This document shows, one piece after another, positions 1 to 11,769 of a DNA stretch of 64,000 nt. The stretch covers positions 28,470,434 to 28,534,433 of the forward strand of contig JAJLRJ010000004.1 in the NCBI GenBank assembly GCA_024195265.1. The letters run 5' to 3'. The translations under genes and the position numbers were made by a program. Position 1 is the stretch's first letter. Each line of letters starts with the position of its first letter. The notes beneath the pieces are model-generated. The model had not been told where the DNA came from and did not search any database. It saw only the letters and a program-made list of their open reading frames with translations. The DNA is from Dendrophyllia cribrosa. Taxonomy: Eukaryota; Cnidaria; Anthozoa; Scleractinia; Dendrophylliidae.

Positions 1-1039
1 TTTGTACCTGCCTGTTGACAACTGTACTCGCTTTGAATATTTAATTAATTGATTCCCGATGAAATACACTCGTCTTTTTATTTCCCAAACCATGACTTCT
101 TTACGTTACATTTGAAAACACTACTTTTAGAAGCAATGAAATCAGTAAACGACCGGGCTATTTTTTTAATTTTAGCGAGGTGACGCGTGTGAAGTTAGGT
201 TTTGTTTTGTTTACATAATGTAAGATATTATTACGACTGAATTTGAGCACGTTTTATAAACATTTCTCCAAACCTAATGAGAACACAAACAAAAAGTCAA
301 TCATAAATTGATATCAACATAAATTCCCATCGACAAATCTAACTTCTTTTACGGTAAAGTACCTCGGCTTGACTCGGCTGCTTGAAAATTCTTTAAAACT
401 CCGCTTCTTCGAAAGAAACAGCCCCGCATTGAAGAAAAAAATGTATAAAGTTTTCGTCGCTTAAAGCTCTCCTTTTTCTCCACTACAACGGCTTCTGAGT
501 ATTCTTTAAAGCCTTCTCTTTCCATTTTGAATATTTTAAAAGTGTGTTATTACTCCGATAAGACAAAACTATGGTTTTGAAAACCAAGCACATTGCCGAG
601 CGCGGCAGCCATTTCTGTAGAATTTGTATGTCACCTGACGACCCGGTTTGTAATAATATATGCGTGCATAAATTTGCATGCACAAATGTGACCCCCCAAA
701 AAAAAATGACGAAGAAAAACGAAGCCGGAACCTTACCTCATGCCGCTTTGCGTATGAGTAATTAAACCTTTCCCAAATCCGGTTGAAAGTATCGCAAGAA
801 CATCTTTCCCCGCCAACAGTTCCTCCACCGCTTGAGTCTATTCCGGTTTCATCGATGTTATGTTCGGAATTTTTTCCAGACATGCTTGAAATTTGGCAGC
901 CATTGACAGAAACTAAAATTGTGTCGAGTGTTGATAGCGGCTGGCGCGTTTTTGACAGATGTTGACAGATTGCCATGGAAGAGCCAATCAGAATTTTTAA
1001 TTGTGAGAGCAACGCATAAGGTCAAAAGCTTGGGCTTTG

Positions 1040-1162
1040 TCTGTAGTCCCTCCTTTTTCTCTCTCCCCGCCGCGCGTATCGCCTTTCTCGCGTGGGGTGA
1101 TTTTCACGCGCGCTCGCGTTTCGCTCGCTCTACTATCCCTGAGGAAAAAGAAGGGACTACTC
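1040..1162. repeat. Short foldback (MITE-like) element
   Basis: The left end reads TAGTCCCTCCTTTTTCTC and the right end is its near reverse complement, around a G+C-rich centre with many CGCG. Size and structure fit a small non-autonomous DNA element. I could not fix the target duplication. Confidence 0.5.
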
Positions 1163-1318
1163 GTAGTCTATCATCACTGTTGCATCACTGTTACGGAGCA
1201 CGGTAGAGCCATAAGGTTTTGACTTCCCTTGAATACTCAGATTAATCTAATTTTTATGAAATCATTGTGTGTAGACTATGAAAACTTGTACAACAAATTG
1301 AAAAAATGCCAGCTGTTT

Positions 1319-1400
1319 CTAGCGCAGTAGTTTTGATACGCAAGTCGAGTGAATCATGACTTATTTTAAGCCTGTTTGGTGTCGCCAAATCGAATCCGGG
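1319..1400 (+). repeat. Arm of long-range inverted repeat (partner 11770-11852)
   Basis: About 80 bases here, starting CTAGCGCAGTAGTTTTGATA, match the reverse complement of 11770-11852 closely, with some indels. The two copies bracket the first Harbinger element at a distance. They may be ends of an older element or two dispersed copies of one repeat family. Confidence 0.5.
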
Positions 1401-2010
1401 GCTGAAAGCGATAGTTTTCGTTTTTTCTGTAAACAAATAAATTTTTTCAAGGAGAAAACTACACAGCAATTGTATACTTACTAAAGACTACTTGTATGCA
1501 ATAGAAGGGCGAATCTAAGTTTTTTAACTTTGCGGTGTGATGTTTGATTTTTGCACGGATTTGCTCTTGAAATACTAATTTATACAAATTTCCCTAGTAC
1601 GTCTGTAAACAAAGTTACAGTTAATGTTAATTTAATGCTGTTTCAAATGAAACTCATCACCATAACAAGCCAGAGCCCCGGTCTTACGACCAAGCCGACG
1701 TTTAACGTCGCGTTCTTCAAATATTTTTTTGGGGACTATTAGCGCGCTATACCAGGTGTGAATCTTTTGTTTCGAATGAACAGGGATATTCCATCAAAAG
1801 AGGTCGAAACATGTCTTGTAGCTGTCATCAATGTTAAACTTAATGAGCTTTCTTTCATCCCTGCTCAAGATCTATTAATTCTATTAAAGCCGAATAATTG
1901 CGTTACCGTGGCTGAAAACCGGGAACATATCTTGATAAGGAACTCTGTGTAAAATAGCGGTATTTCAGTACAAATTTTTTAAAACGAAAAAAAAAAACCC
2001 GGCGAAGATT

Positions 2011-2074
2011 TTACCTAGTAGACAAAAAGCGACAGAATGATCCTACTCTGTCCATTTGAATATATGTTTCGCTA
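2011..2074 (+). repeat. Direct repeat, copy 1
   Basis: About 64 bases beginning TTACCTAGTAGACAAAAAGC recur in the same orientation at 10784-10847 with only a few changes. The copies lie on either side of Harbinger element 1, so before that insertion they were about 0.6 kb apart. Confidence 0.7.
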
Positions 2075-2755
2075 TTTTAGTTTCACGATTGTTTATTATT
2101 GCTACGTTGTTGATAATTATTTAAGCCGGTTAAGATTTTGTCGTAGTCATTTCAGTAATCAGTAGGACTGTCGCCAGTTCTCGTACGGTTGGATATTAAC
2201 TTCACTCCTCCGATTACATAACGCTCCAATGGCTTCATCAAACCATTCAAAGCACGGCATATCTATCAACAGGTTCTTCATATCGGCAAGAATTTCTTAA
2301 TTAATTTCTTTTATTTTCTCGGCTAGTTGTTGAGTCGACTAAATTCGAGGGCTGTTCGCTAGACCAGAACCACAATGAAAAAATACCTCTCGAATTCGGC
2401 TTTGTTTATCGACTTAAAATATGCTTAAATCCCACACTGCAATTAAAAACTAATTTATCAAACCGCAACTTTCAATGGCACTAGGCTGTTTTAGCAACAG
2501 GACGGGACGTCAGGTGAGGACGTCGCGCTCGGTTAAAGGGACTGGAACTAGCAGTTTTGGCGCGTCCTCATTTTGTCAAGTCGTTTTGAGGACGTGAGAT
2601 CAGCCATTTTGCCGTCGGCGAGAAAACGTCGAAGATAAAGCTAGGTAAGAGGCTTTAAATTAACTTCCTAACAAATAATTTCGATTTGTTTAGCTTACAT
2701 GATCTCGGGGAAGTCTAACAGTATATAGTCCGTGGGCCAGTAGACGAAACCCTCC

Positions 2756-2789
<34 letters not shown>

Positions 2790-3348
2790 ACCTCGGGGAA
2801 TTTTTGGGACATATACCGTTTTGAAGCATAGCCTGAGGGTGTTTCAAATCAGGTTGTTCGCACTTCTCAAGTGGAGGTGTTTGGCCGTACGGCCGCATTC
2901 TTTAGTTGAGGTAAAAACCACAGGGTACCCAAGTCGTTATTTTTGAAAATTACTCTTAAAGCCCCCAGAAAAGGCACATAAAACTCTAAAATGCGTATGC
3001 TAGCTCAATATGTTATAGTGGAGATGCACACATACCAAAGTCTCGCATACAAGCACCCAAGTGCCGTTCTGCGCATGATCAGAAGTAGCCGAGCATCAAT
3101 GCTGTCACTATGTTTCATGAAAATCACATATATAATACTTTCCAACTCGGGAATCTATTAATCGTCATCATCTTCTCCTGCTTGGTGTCCGGACACTGAT
3201 ATTTGCAGTGTTCTTTATCTGAAGCGAAACAAAACAGAAAACACGGTATTGTTTTGATTTTCTTAAAAACCCCTAGAAAAGGCATTGAGTATTCTAATTC
3301 TGCGAATAGATGCATTTGTCATCATGAATACATACTTATGCGCCGTTT

Positions 3349-3924
3349 CTATACTGCATCAAAAATTAAGTCCACAATACTGTCCAGGTCATGAATCTCT
3401 TCGACATCTTCATCGTCTCGTGTATGAGTGTCAACTATGATATCTACCAGCTCTTGAGGCATCATATTGCCCTCCGTCCACTTAATTTCTAGTGCGCCGA
3501 CATCGTTCACTTCCCAACCACGGCCTTGTGGAGGGGGTAGATGAGGAGCTGCCTGGTGAGCATTTCTCCAAATGTAGGCCTGGTAGTTACACCTCTTAAT
3601 GTGCATAGTGAGTGTATCACGACACGGTGGAAGAAAGCTTATATCCACTCCACTGTAGCTTGATAACAGCTTTCCACCATGCTTCAAGTTCAGCCGTTCA
3701 TACACGAGGCCAGTGAAGCTCTCTAGACGTTCCAGTGTTTCTTCAGAGGGGTCCGGATACTTGCCAAGGTCTTGGAATGTCAGAATGAAGGAGGTGTGCT
3801 TCTGAAGGAGTTTAAAAGGCTTTAGCTTGCCTTTCCGGACGAAGGCACTAGTGGTGTCACAACCAGTGTAGCTATGGAATCCAGAAAGCGCTTGACACAT
3901 CCCCTCGCCGAAGAGGAACGTCAA
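3349..3924 (-). pseudogene. C-terminal half of a PIN/XPG-like repeat-associated protein
   Basis: A 191-residue open frame includes GFHSYTGCDTTSAFVRKGK, typical of a protein family multiplied in cnidarian and other invertebrate genomes whose N-terminal part contains an acidic PIN-like motif. The matching N-terminal part lies next to it on the opposite strand (3972-4394). The start called at 3924 is probably internal. Family identity is from memory of the motif; function is unknown. Part of the minus-strand end is acidic, with a DDEDVEEIHDLD stretch. Confidence 0.5.
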
Positions 3925-3971
3925 TACCCCATCTAGTCAGTGGGCCACTGACAAAAGTACCACGAGACTGA

Positions 3972-4394
3972 AAAAAGTTTCTATCGAACGACGAGAACAA
4001 GCGACGCCTCACAAGCTTCCTTCGTGAAGAGTGGAAAAAGGACAAATTTGCCGGGAAGCTGCACAAACGAAAGGTGATCTTTGCCTGCGAAGAGGATGTG
4101 GTTTGTCTCACAAGTACCAATGGCCGAGAAACAGTAGCTGACAAGATATTGGAGCTTCGTTCGACACAAAAAGAAGCAGACACCAAGATAATTCTGCATG
4201 TTCTTCACATCGCACAACAGACGCCCGACACCATCATAGTCAGATCCCCAGACACGGATGTACTTAGCACCGCACCGAGCCTAGCAAAGAGTGTTCTGTT
4301 TGACACGGATGTTGGTGACAAGAGACGGCTGATAGATGTGAAGGCAGCAGCATGTGATCTTTGGTGTATGTGCATCTCCACCATAACATATTGA
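3972..4394 (+). pseudogene. N-terminal/middle part of the same PIN-like protein
   Basis: The frame is open from 3972 (a stop lies just upstream) to 4394. It contains KEADTKIILHVLHIAQ followed by SPDTDV, an acidic pair of motifs typical of PIN/XPG-like nuclease folds. After about residue 125 the frame runs into the right inverted arm and stops. The piece that should follow, with the GCDTTSAF motif, is on the minus strand immediately to the left. An internal inversion has therefore separated the halves. Confidence 0.5.
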
Positions 4395-6375
4395 GCTAGC
4401 ATACTTATTTAGAGTTTTATGTGCCTTTTCTGGGAGCTTTAAGAGTAATTTTCAAAAATAACGACTTGGGTATCCTGTGTTTTTTACCTCAAATAAAGAA
4501 TGCGGCCGTACGGCCAAACACCTCCAGTTGAGAGGTGCGAGCAACCTGATTTGAAACACCCTCGGGCTATGCTTGAAAACGGTTTATGTCCCAAACATTC
4601 CCCGAGGGGGGGAGGGTTTGGTCTACTGGCCACCACGGACTATAACGACTTGGGTACCCTGTGGTTTTTTGCCTCAGATAAAGAATGCGGCCGTACGGCC
4701 AAACGCCTCCACTTGAGAAGTGCGAACAACCTGATTTGAAACACCCTCAGGCTATGCTTCAAAACGGTATATGTCCCAAAAATTCCCCGAGGAGGGGGAG
4801 AGGGTTTCGTCTACTGGCCCACGGACTATTTTTCGCGGCTTTGTTCGTTTAAAATCGCCAAAACATTTTATCACAACAAAGCATATTTTTCGGTGCTCCA
4901 GTGAAGCTTACAGTGTACAAGTGTTTCCTCGCCGTGAATTTTTTAGCAGGCTTTTATGCTAATGAATTGCACTATCTTTCGTATTTCAGGTTGGAAATGG
5001 CTGATGCACATAAGAAGTAAGTAAATTCGAATTTTAAAATGTTTATTCATAACTTGGAGAACCAGTTACAACTTACTACATTGTAAGACCAGACACCCAC
5101 AAGTGGGTTGAAACGTGTAACGCGCATTCACAGCTTCCGAATATTTATTGGGAGATTGGAAGCAAGTTGTTCTAGCGAATTGATTGGTTAATATCTTTAT
5201 CTTGATATTCCAAATATGGCTGTAGCAACTTCTTAGCAAATTGAATAATCGGAAGCTTGTTTTGAAGCGTACAAGAGACAGTTGCACGTTTCAACCCATT
5301 TATGGGTTTCTAATAAGACTTATAAGCTTACTGCTCGTTACTAGAAATCTTAAATTTTTTTAAGCTTATCGAAGTGAAGTTTGTTACATAAGTACCGTAT
5401 ATAGAATATGGCTTTGGATCTGAAAGTCGTAAATGATGCACATAGCTGGAAAATTGTTAAATATTAACTTTCACGTTTATCAGGTAGTTTTTTTTTTACC
5501 AGATTGCAAAAAATATAAGTAAGCTTAACTGAATAAAAATGGTTTAATAAGTTTAAAGTTATTGACATGCGAGTTGTATTCGGTGTTGGTTTCTGTTTGT
5601 TCGCTCGCATTTTACGTGCTAAAAGCTACCACGCTTTCAATAAATCTTAAAATCAAACATGAATGCGAAAACTGTATAGATTTTGGATTTTGGATTTTGC
5701 CAATTACCCTGGCATGTCATTGCTTGATTATTGTTTTGTCAAAGTGAAACTAAAGTAAGCTATTTTTCCTTGCACAGACCTGTGATGAATTGGACAGAGG
5801 AGAAAGACGTTATGTTGTTAAAGGAAATGGGAGGACAAGGGATTTTTCAGTACAAAGCTGGAAGTCGGGAATGAGGTGGCGTTTGGCAAGTAATTGCAAA
5901 CAACTTAAACTGCCGCAAGGATCTGTTTTACGCAGTGGCTGGCAGGGGCGTGAGAGATAGATTTACTTTGCTCTCAAAGAGGTACAAGGCAAGGATGACT
6001 GAAGAGCTGAAAGGCTCAGGGCTTGGAGGCGGAGAACTAACTGAATATGAAATGTTAATGGAGAACTCATAAGCCTGAGTGAAGAGTCTGACAGAAACAC
6101 AGAAACGGAAGTGGTGAGCGCAAAGAAAAGTGTAAATGCTGTACGAGAAAAGACCTCAGAAATAAGAAAACAGGCTATGGAGACCATGGCTGAAAGCAAG
6201 AAACGCGGACAAGCCGAAGTAGAAGAGGAAGTCAAGGAAAAAAGAAGAGAAGATCTGGAGTGGACACTACGTCTTGGCTGGCTGAAAAAAACTGAACTGG
6301 ATGCAAAATTAAAAGAGAAAGAGATGGAAGAACAGAAGGAACAAAGAGAGAAAGAGAGAAGAGAAAGAAATGAGC

Positions 6376-7580
6376 TAGCCTGTGAATACAGCCGCCTCTC
6401 ATCGCTCCCGGCCGCTAGGGGCGTTCGCGCGAGAGAGCGTCTGCGATTTACTTTGAGAAATTCCATACTGATGACGTAAATCACCCGTCGCTAATCTCGT
6501 ATAATTATAATAATGTGCATGCGGTGAAACCAAATGAAATGAATGGTGTTGACAGGCCCATCACAAATCCAACTAGCGCCTGGCGTGTTTGTTGTGACCT
6601 TTGTTCACTGGGTTTTAAGTGTAGTTTGATTTTTACAGTTTAGCCCTGATCAGTATGTCTTTTAAAGATCTACCCCTTTTGTATGAAACAAGGGGAGGTT
6701 CTTTATAGATCCGTCTGAGCAAAGATTGTGATTCATTTGTCCATGAGGATGTAGGCACACAGGGTTGTATTGTGTTACAAAGGAAAACATTTCCTTGCGC
6801 GTAGTGGTTTATTATTTCTGTTTCCATCTTTGCCGTGAAAATATTGGCGAAAGAAACTGCCATTTTCGACCCCGGCCATTGCGGTGCCATGAGTCTAAAG
6901 GTAGTCTTTCCGCTAAAAGCAGACTGATGATGATAATTACGGAATTCTTCTTCCCATGTATCGCCGATAAATGTTCATTCATCCAGACGTGCACGAGTGG
7001 CGCCGTTTGAAATATCAATAACTTGCCATATCCGGTCGGTAAATTGACAAAAGTAGAAAAACCTCTTCATCGCAGATAAAACTATAAAAGCCTGAAACTG
7101 ACTTGCTTGTAACGTCAAAACATTAAACATAGGACAAATAGATTGAACACAGAGTCGTACAGTTTCTAACGACAGACAAGATTAATTATCGCAATAGGCC
7201 ATTTGCACGATGACGTCATATGACTACAACTACCAGAATCCTTCAGTTTTTTGTTTTGTAGTGCAAATTAGGGCTATTGTTATTTAAACCGCACTGGGAT
7301 TACAAAATTTAAATAAGAAAGGAAAAACGAAATGAATTCTGGTAGTTGTAGTCAAATGACGCCATCGTGCAAATGGCCTATTGGCGATTGAGTTAGAACA
7401 CTACATAATTTAAAGCATAGTTATGTTAAATTATTAAGTTGGCCAATCAGCGCTCCTGTCTTGATGCGGGACAGATTTTCGTCATCAGTATGGAATTTCT
7501 CAAAGTAAATCGCAGACGCTCTCTCGCGCGAACGCCTCTTGCGGCCGGGAGCGATGAGAGGCGGCTGGATTCGCAGGCTA
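6376..7580. mobile_element. Foldback element A (long TIR, 9-bp target duplication)
   Basis: The element starts TAGCCTGTGAATACAGCC and ends with the near reverse complement ...CAGGCTA. The terminal inverted repeats are about 100 bases (to 6480 and from 7480). GAAATGAGC flanks both sides (6367-6375 and 7581-7589). A 9-bp duplication with long TIRs fits a Mutator-like non-autonomous element. No transposase is present. It interrupts the Myb gene without otherwise changing the frame. Confidence 0.75.
7193..7382. repeat. MITE nested in foldback element A
   Basis: A palindromic unit starts AATAGGCCATTTGCACGATG and ends with its reverse complement. The arms are about 50 bases around a short centre. 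It is a small non-autonomous DNA element inserted in the middle of the larger foldback element. Confidence 0.7.
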
Positions 7581-7702
7581 GAAATGAGCAGATGGGTCTA
7601 CTTCAAAAGCAACTCCAAATGCAGATAGAAAGTCAACAGCAACAACAGCAGCAACCGAACATGATACAACAGCAACTCATGGCCATGATGCAGCAGCAGC
7701 AA

Positions 7703-9160
7703 TAACCTGCGATCAGGCGCTCTTTTTCTTCGGAGGGAAAGTCGGCGGAGAGCGGGGAGGGAAGAAACGAGGGGAGAAAAAAAAAAGAACGCCTGATACA
7801 TTTATTTAACGACCCGCCTGCCGCCCCCAAATCAAGAAATCTGTCAACAGCGATGTTATCGAAAAATTTAGCCAATCAGATTTAACTGGATATCACGTTG
7901 CTTGTTGTTTACAGTCGGCGCTTGGTAGACTTTGCGACTTGCCGCCTTCGTATAATTTCTCAGTGCTAGTAAATGCAGAGCTAGTAAAAATGTTTGGTTT
8001 TCCGATCAGTGAAAAATGGCAAGTTGAGATGTCGGTAACGAAATCATTGGACAAGCACACCTTCTTTTGCAAAGCCAGTTTAACCGTAGGTGCACTGTGG
8101 AAAGAGCTGTGGAACAGCTGAAAGAATTATTTTATCCGAGATTTGATCAAGAGCGCGAGCGTCGGATTTATAGACCTTGTCACGGTTTTTCCAAATTTTT
8201 ATATTGGCCTGATGGCAAAACTCCATCGACACTGCTGGAAAAAAGTATCTCAAAATTAGTAAGGTGACCGAGTTTAAAAGCGATATCTTTCAAAACAGTG
8301 GAGATATAGCTCCGCAAAGTCGGCAAATTTCACAGACGTTTGAATCGCGCAGCCAATTTGGCTGTGCGATACAAACGTGTGTGCCGACTTTGCGGAGATA
8401 TATCTCCACTATTTTAAAAGATATCGCTTTTAAACTCTGCCACTTTTTACTAATTTTGAGATGCTTTTTCCAGCAGTGTCGATGGATCTTTGCTTTCAGG
8501 CCACTATTGAAATTTGGAAAAACCGCGACAAGGTCTATAATAAACATTAACATTCATTCTACAGCAGCAAGCTCACGAAATTGTGAGAGGATTTCTTCGC
8601 CGAACTGAAGACCGTTTAAGCTCGCAAGGATAAGCAACTGACGTTGCAACAAAACGGTTCCACAATAATTCGCCAAGCAGATTGACTCCAAGTTTAAAAG
8701 AAGCATAGAATATTTTGGGTAAAAGAAAACGCTCTTTGAATTATTAAAGTTCTACCAGGCTGGTCAGAGTGAGAGCGCCTTCTCGCAAACAAATAATTCG
8801 TCCAATACATTCTTTCTGCTTATCCTTCAAGGATTTACGAATAAAATCTCGAAGGGACAAATTGAAAGCCGATGATAATTCACTTTGAACACTTCAACGC
8901 GACAGCCGCCTTGATGTTTCGTGTTTTGGGCATGCTTCAGACTGGAAGTTTTTTTAACCCAGGTACCCAATCAGAATGCAGCTCATTGATTCTTTTGTTT
9001 TACGACCAATCAGAAAAAAGTCAGATTCTGACTTTTTTGCAGAAGGTTCGTTAAATAATTGTATCAGGCTCTCTTTTTTTCCCTCCCCGCGCCCTTCCGC
9101 CAACTTTCGCGCACTCGCGCTCTCCCGCTCCGAAAAAAAAGAGCGCCTAATCGCAGGTTA
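7703..9160. mobile_element. Foldback element B (long TIR, in the CAG repeat of the Myb gene)
   Basis: The left end TAACCTGCGATCAGGCGCTC matches the reverse complement of the right end (9140-9160). The TIRs are about 100 bases, extending to about 7811 and from about 9046. CAGCAGCAG lies on both sides, so the exact target duplication is blurred by the triplet repeat. The first ten bases resemble those of element A, so the two may belong to one superfamily. The centre holds a long palindrome (8169-8539). Confidence 0.65.
8169..8539. repeat. Near-perfect 370-bp palindrome (MITE) nested in element B
   Basis: The unit runs from TATAGACCTTGTC to the reverse complement GACAAGGTCTATA. The arms are about 170 bases each and highly similar, including a GATATCTTTCAAAACAGTGG stretch and its partner. 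TA at each end suggests a Tc1/mariner-type duplication. No coding capacity. Confidence 0.75.
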
Positions 9161-9446
9161 CAGCAGCAGCACAAATGCAGCTTATGTTTGGACAAGTCTT
9201 TCAAAAAGACAAGCAGTGATATTGTTTGGTGAAGCTGTTTTTTAATCTGTAACTTTTAATCAACTTTTGATCAATACATGTTCCTTTTATACAAACTGGC
9301 TACATTATTTGAAACATTCCATGTTTCAGTCCCTTTAATTTTCAGGCGGCTGTTATGTAAATTTAAAAAGTTAATTAATAAACGAGGTTGTTGTTATGAA
9401 ATGCATAATGTATTGCTCAGTTACTATTCCGTGTAGATTACCAGAA

Positions 9447-10480
9447 CTAGTCTTGGAGACTAGGAGGATCAAAATTGAAATATTCACACACAATATTCCC
9501 ATAGATGCATGTATGGGCATTCTGGAGAATACCACAAACTAGGTATATTTTCCCCACTGGACTTAGGCCAATTTTACAAACTTGTAATAGTTTTGAATGT
9601 TTCCGAATATCCACTCCACAGATATCTGACTTCACTCATCGCTTCATTGAATCTCTGCATTTGAGGCGTCAAATGTGCATCTCTAAATGGAGCTTGCAAA
9701 TGAATTCCTAGGGGATAAGCTGGGTCCCCATACAAGCATAAGGGTTGACCATGATCCCAAGCAACCCTTTGCAGTTCCCTTAACATTCCTGATTCGTGTA
9801 GCGTCGTGCTATCGTGTCTTCGTCCTTCAAATGGCCCAGATAAATTAGCGATAAGGCCATTTGGGGTCACAATGCTTTGAAATTTTATAGCATGGACACG
9901 TTTGTGTCCATTGTATACTACGCGTTGATTGTTTTGAGGCCTTGCTATTTTCCAAAGAGTCCCATCAACAAAACCAAAACAGTTATGCAATGGAGCCCCT
10001 CGATTGTGGATGCTTGCTGCATAGCGCCGCAGTATTTGAGGCTGAAGAAATGGCTGATTCCAAGACTCGAGACGATGGTGATGTATGGTGTATACGTAAT
10101 TTAATACTGTGTTGAAAATAAGGCACAATTCCGTCGGATTTCTGCCAAGGCGCGGAACCATGTTAGTATATGTTCCTGCATGGAAAAGCGAGCCGTTTTA
10201 AAAGAATGCACAAGCCTTCAAGTTTAGAACAATCATACAGTTCTCTGTGAACAAATGAACGTGTCTGGTAATCCTAAAACTTCCAATAACGAGTAGATGT
10301 CATCTTTGTTGAATCTTAATTATGTTCTGCACTCGGCATCATTCCAGTTATCGAAGTCAAATTTCTCAAATTTCCAGTAGGGAAACAATTCCCTGGACTT
10401 GTTTTCCTCGTATAATACAGCAAATTCCACGGCAAAAAGTAATGCCTCTCTAACGCTTCGAAGACCTCCGTTCGCTATGA
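9447..10480 (-). pseudogene. PIF/Harbinger DDE transposase (element 1)
   Basis: The N-terminal part (about 10480-10300) has the usual FPYWKFEKFD stretch but contains stops. The central block (10161-9574) is open and carries the first catalytic Asp in FVDGT, followed by VVYNGHKRVHAIKFQS, and the second Asp in YGDPAYP. Near 9620 the frame shifts, and the remaining C-terminal piece (9635-9447) reads KIGLSPVGKIYLVCGILQNA. The SVEW-type segment expected to hold the third catalytic Glu falls at this frameshift. No intron is seen at the place where element 2 has one. Confidence 0.75.
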
Positions 10481-10783
10481 TGAAAACAAGACCAACAACC
10501 GCGTCTTGGATTTCCCGCGCTTTTCACCGGCGCGTTCTGGCCCAGTACTCCCGTCCTCATACGCGGTCAAATGACGCGTCCTCTGGTCGTCGCGTCCTGA
10601 TGCTAAAACAGTCTACTAGTCATTGTAAAGACGCGGTTTGGAAAGTTCAAAGTGCTTCGTAATGCTACCTGCCTTAAGCAAGAGAATGCCGTGAGTTAAA
10701 TTAGATTATTTGTGAATCTCGTTGAGTGAACGTCTCCAATTGGAAGCACCTATTAACTTACTAAGGTGAATTTTATCGACATA

Positions 10784-10847
10784 TTACCTAGTAGACAAAA
10801 AGCGACAGAATGATCTCACTCTGTCCATTTGAATGTATGTTTCGCTA
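10784..10847 (+). repeat. Direct repeat, copy 2
   Basis: Same orientation and nearly the same sequence as 2011-2074; see that entry. Confidence 0.7.
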
Positions 10848-11216
10848 ACGGTAATTATACAGAAAATTTAGCTGTATTTCACTGAAGAATTTCTTAATTT
10901 CTTTTATTTGGCATTCCCTGCAACATCCTTCTCTGGGGTTGTTCTCATAGCCAGAAAACAAGCTGCTTACGAAAATGAAAACGGTCTATAAATAACAAAG
11001 TTGCAGTTTATGATAAGTTATTTCTCGGCTAGTTGTGATTGAACGTGATCCGTATCCAGCTTGTAAGTGGCTACTTTGTTATTCATAGTAAGATCATAAC
11101 TGACCATTCGATTGTATTGTACTACTCTGTGCCAGTCTGACCATGCTGTATATCGCTGGCTTCTGTTAAACACAGAGTGAGCCTATTAATAGTTTTAAGG
11201 CTGTTTTTTTGCCCAC

Positions 11217-11353
11217 AGGAAACGATAACTTTAGACAGATAGGGATAACTGGGTGCGAACAGGAATGTGTGAAAACTAATTAAGATTTATTTGAACATGT
11301 GAATTTCCAAGGCGAATGTGGACACCTAATGCGTTCAATAAAATCGACCCTCT
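11217..11353 (+). repeat. Interspersed repeat (second copy 25151-25286)
   Basis: Starts AGGAAACGATAACTTTAGAC and includes GACACCTAATGCGTTCAATA. A copy in the same orientation lies 14 kb downstream with modest divergence. It is probably one end of an unrecognised element family, since similarity stops abruptly near the CGACCCTCT motif. Confidence 0.65.
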
Positions 11354-11420
11354 TGTTTGTGATGTCAGAAGCTTGGGCGTGCCGCCTGTAAGCTTACATG
11401 AGGGAACGGAAACCTTTATG

Positions 11421-11583
11421 TTTAAAGGCCCAGTATGACCCATTCGGCTTTGCGATCGTTTGTTTTTGTTTTCAAATGACGAGCTCGCTCGTGATTGGCT
11501 CTTTCGGGAATTTTCGACTACGTTAAATTCAGTCGTTGAGGCTTTGGGCGCGCAACGCATTTTGGGTGATACTGGGCCTTTAA
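11421..11583. repeat. MITE (AAAGGCCCAGTAT termini)
   Basis: Left end TTTAAAGGCCCAGTATGACC and right end its reverse complement (GGGTGATACTGGGCCTTTAA). Length about 163 bases, no coding capacity. TTTAA at both ends may include the target duplication. Confidence 0.65.
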
Positions 11584-11769
11584 GAGCAGATCCGTGCAAG
11601 AATCAAGCAAAATCGCAAATCTTTGGCAAAGCTGAATAAATAAAATTCGCTCCTCTTTTGCATATAAAAAGCCTATATAAAGTATACGAATGTTATGTAG
11701 TTTTTTCCTTGAAATATCTATTTACTTACGAGAAAAAAGGATGAAAGCCGTTTTTAGCACAGGGCACAA

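Larger units (their letters stand above)
1..2482. other. Gene-free repeat-rich flank
   Basis: I see no convincing gene here. The longest open frame (569-1012, minus) has no recognisable domain and no coding-like composition. The stretch holds a short foldback (1040-1162), one arm of a distant inverted repeat (1319-1400, partner 11770-11852) and a block repeated at 10784-10847. The phrase around 145-180 recurs near 24340, so at least part of this is interspersed repeat. Confidence 0.6.
2727..4829. mobile_element. TIR element carrying PIN-like gene fragments
   Basis: Long inverted arms begin AGTCCGTGGGCCAGTAGACG at the left and end with its reverse complement at the right. They match over about 330 bases (2727-3050 against 4370-4829). 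The right arm carries a tandem duplication of about 180 bases (4494-4650 and 4674-4829) that the left arm lacks. A run of about 30 C lies in the left arm (2758-2789). The cargo is two pieces of one gene in opposite orientations. The superfamily is not recognised. Confidence 0.6.
4997..7705 (+). pseudogene. Harbinger Myb/SANT-like DNA-binding protein, broken by two insertions
   Basis: Exon 1 is 4997-5016 (ATG to a GTAAGT donor), with an intron at 5017-5777 ending in TTGCACAG. Exon 2 begins at 5778 in the same phase and gives the trihelix/Myb start MNWTEEKDVMLLKEM. It continues to 6375 with a nonsense codon at about residue 41 and a frameshift near 6070. The second half is a long charged, Lys/Glu-rich coiled-coil region. 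Foldback element A interrupts the frame at 6376, and after it the frame resumes at 7590 with a Gln-rich tail. Foldback element B then sits in the CAG codons at about 7703, so the apparent stop there comes from the insertion. Harbinger Myb proteins help the transposase enter the nucleus and bind element ends; this copy is dead. Confidence 0.7.
2483..10614. mobile_element. PIF/Harbinger element 1 (decayed, with nested insertions)
   Basis: The element starts AGGCTGTTTTAGCA and ends with the near reverse complement TGCTAAAACAGTCT. It is flanked by ACT at 2480-2482 and 10615-10617, a 3-bp target duplication as expected for Harbinger. Inside are the two genes of this superfamily, a Myb/SANT-type gene on plus (4997-7705) and a DDE transposase on minus (9447-10480), facing each other. 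At least three later elements are nested within it, explaining the 8.1 kb length. Both genes carry stops or frameshifts, so it is not autonomous. Confidence 0.75.

Noticed and set aside
569..1012. 147-residue minus-strand open frame
   Set aside because: No domain, no supporting context, overlaps other open frames and repeat sequence.
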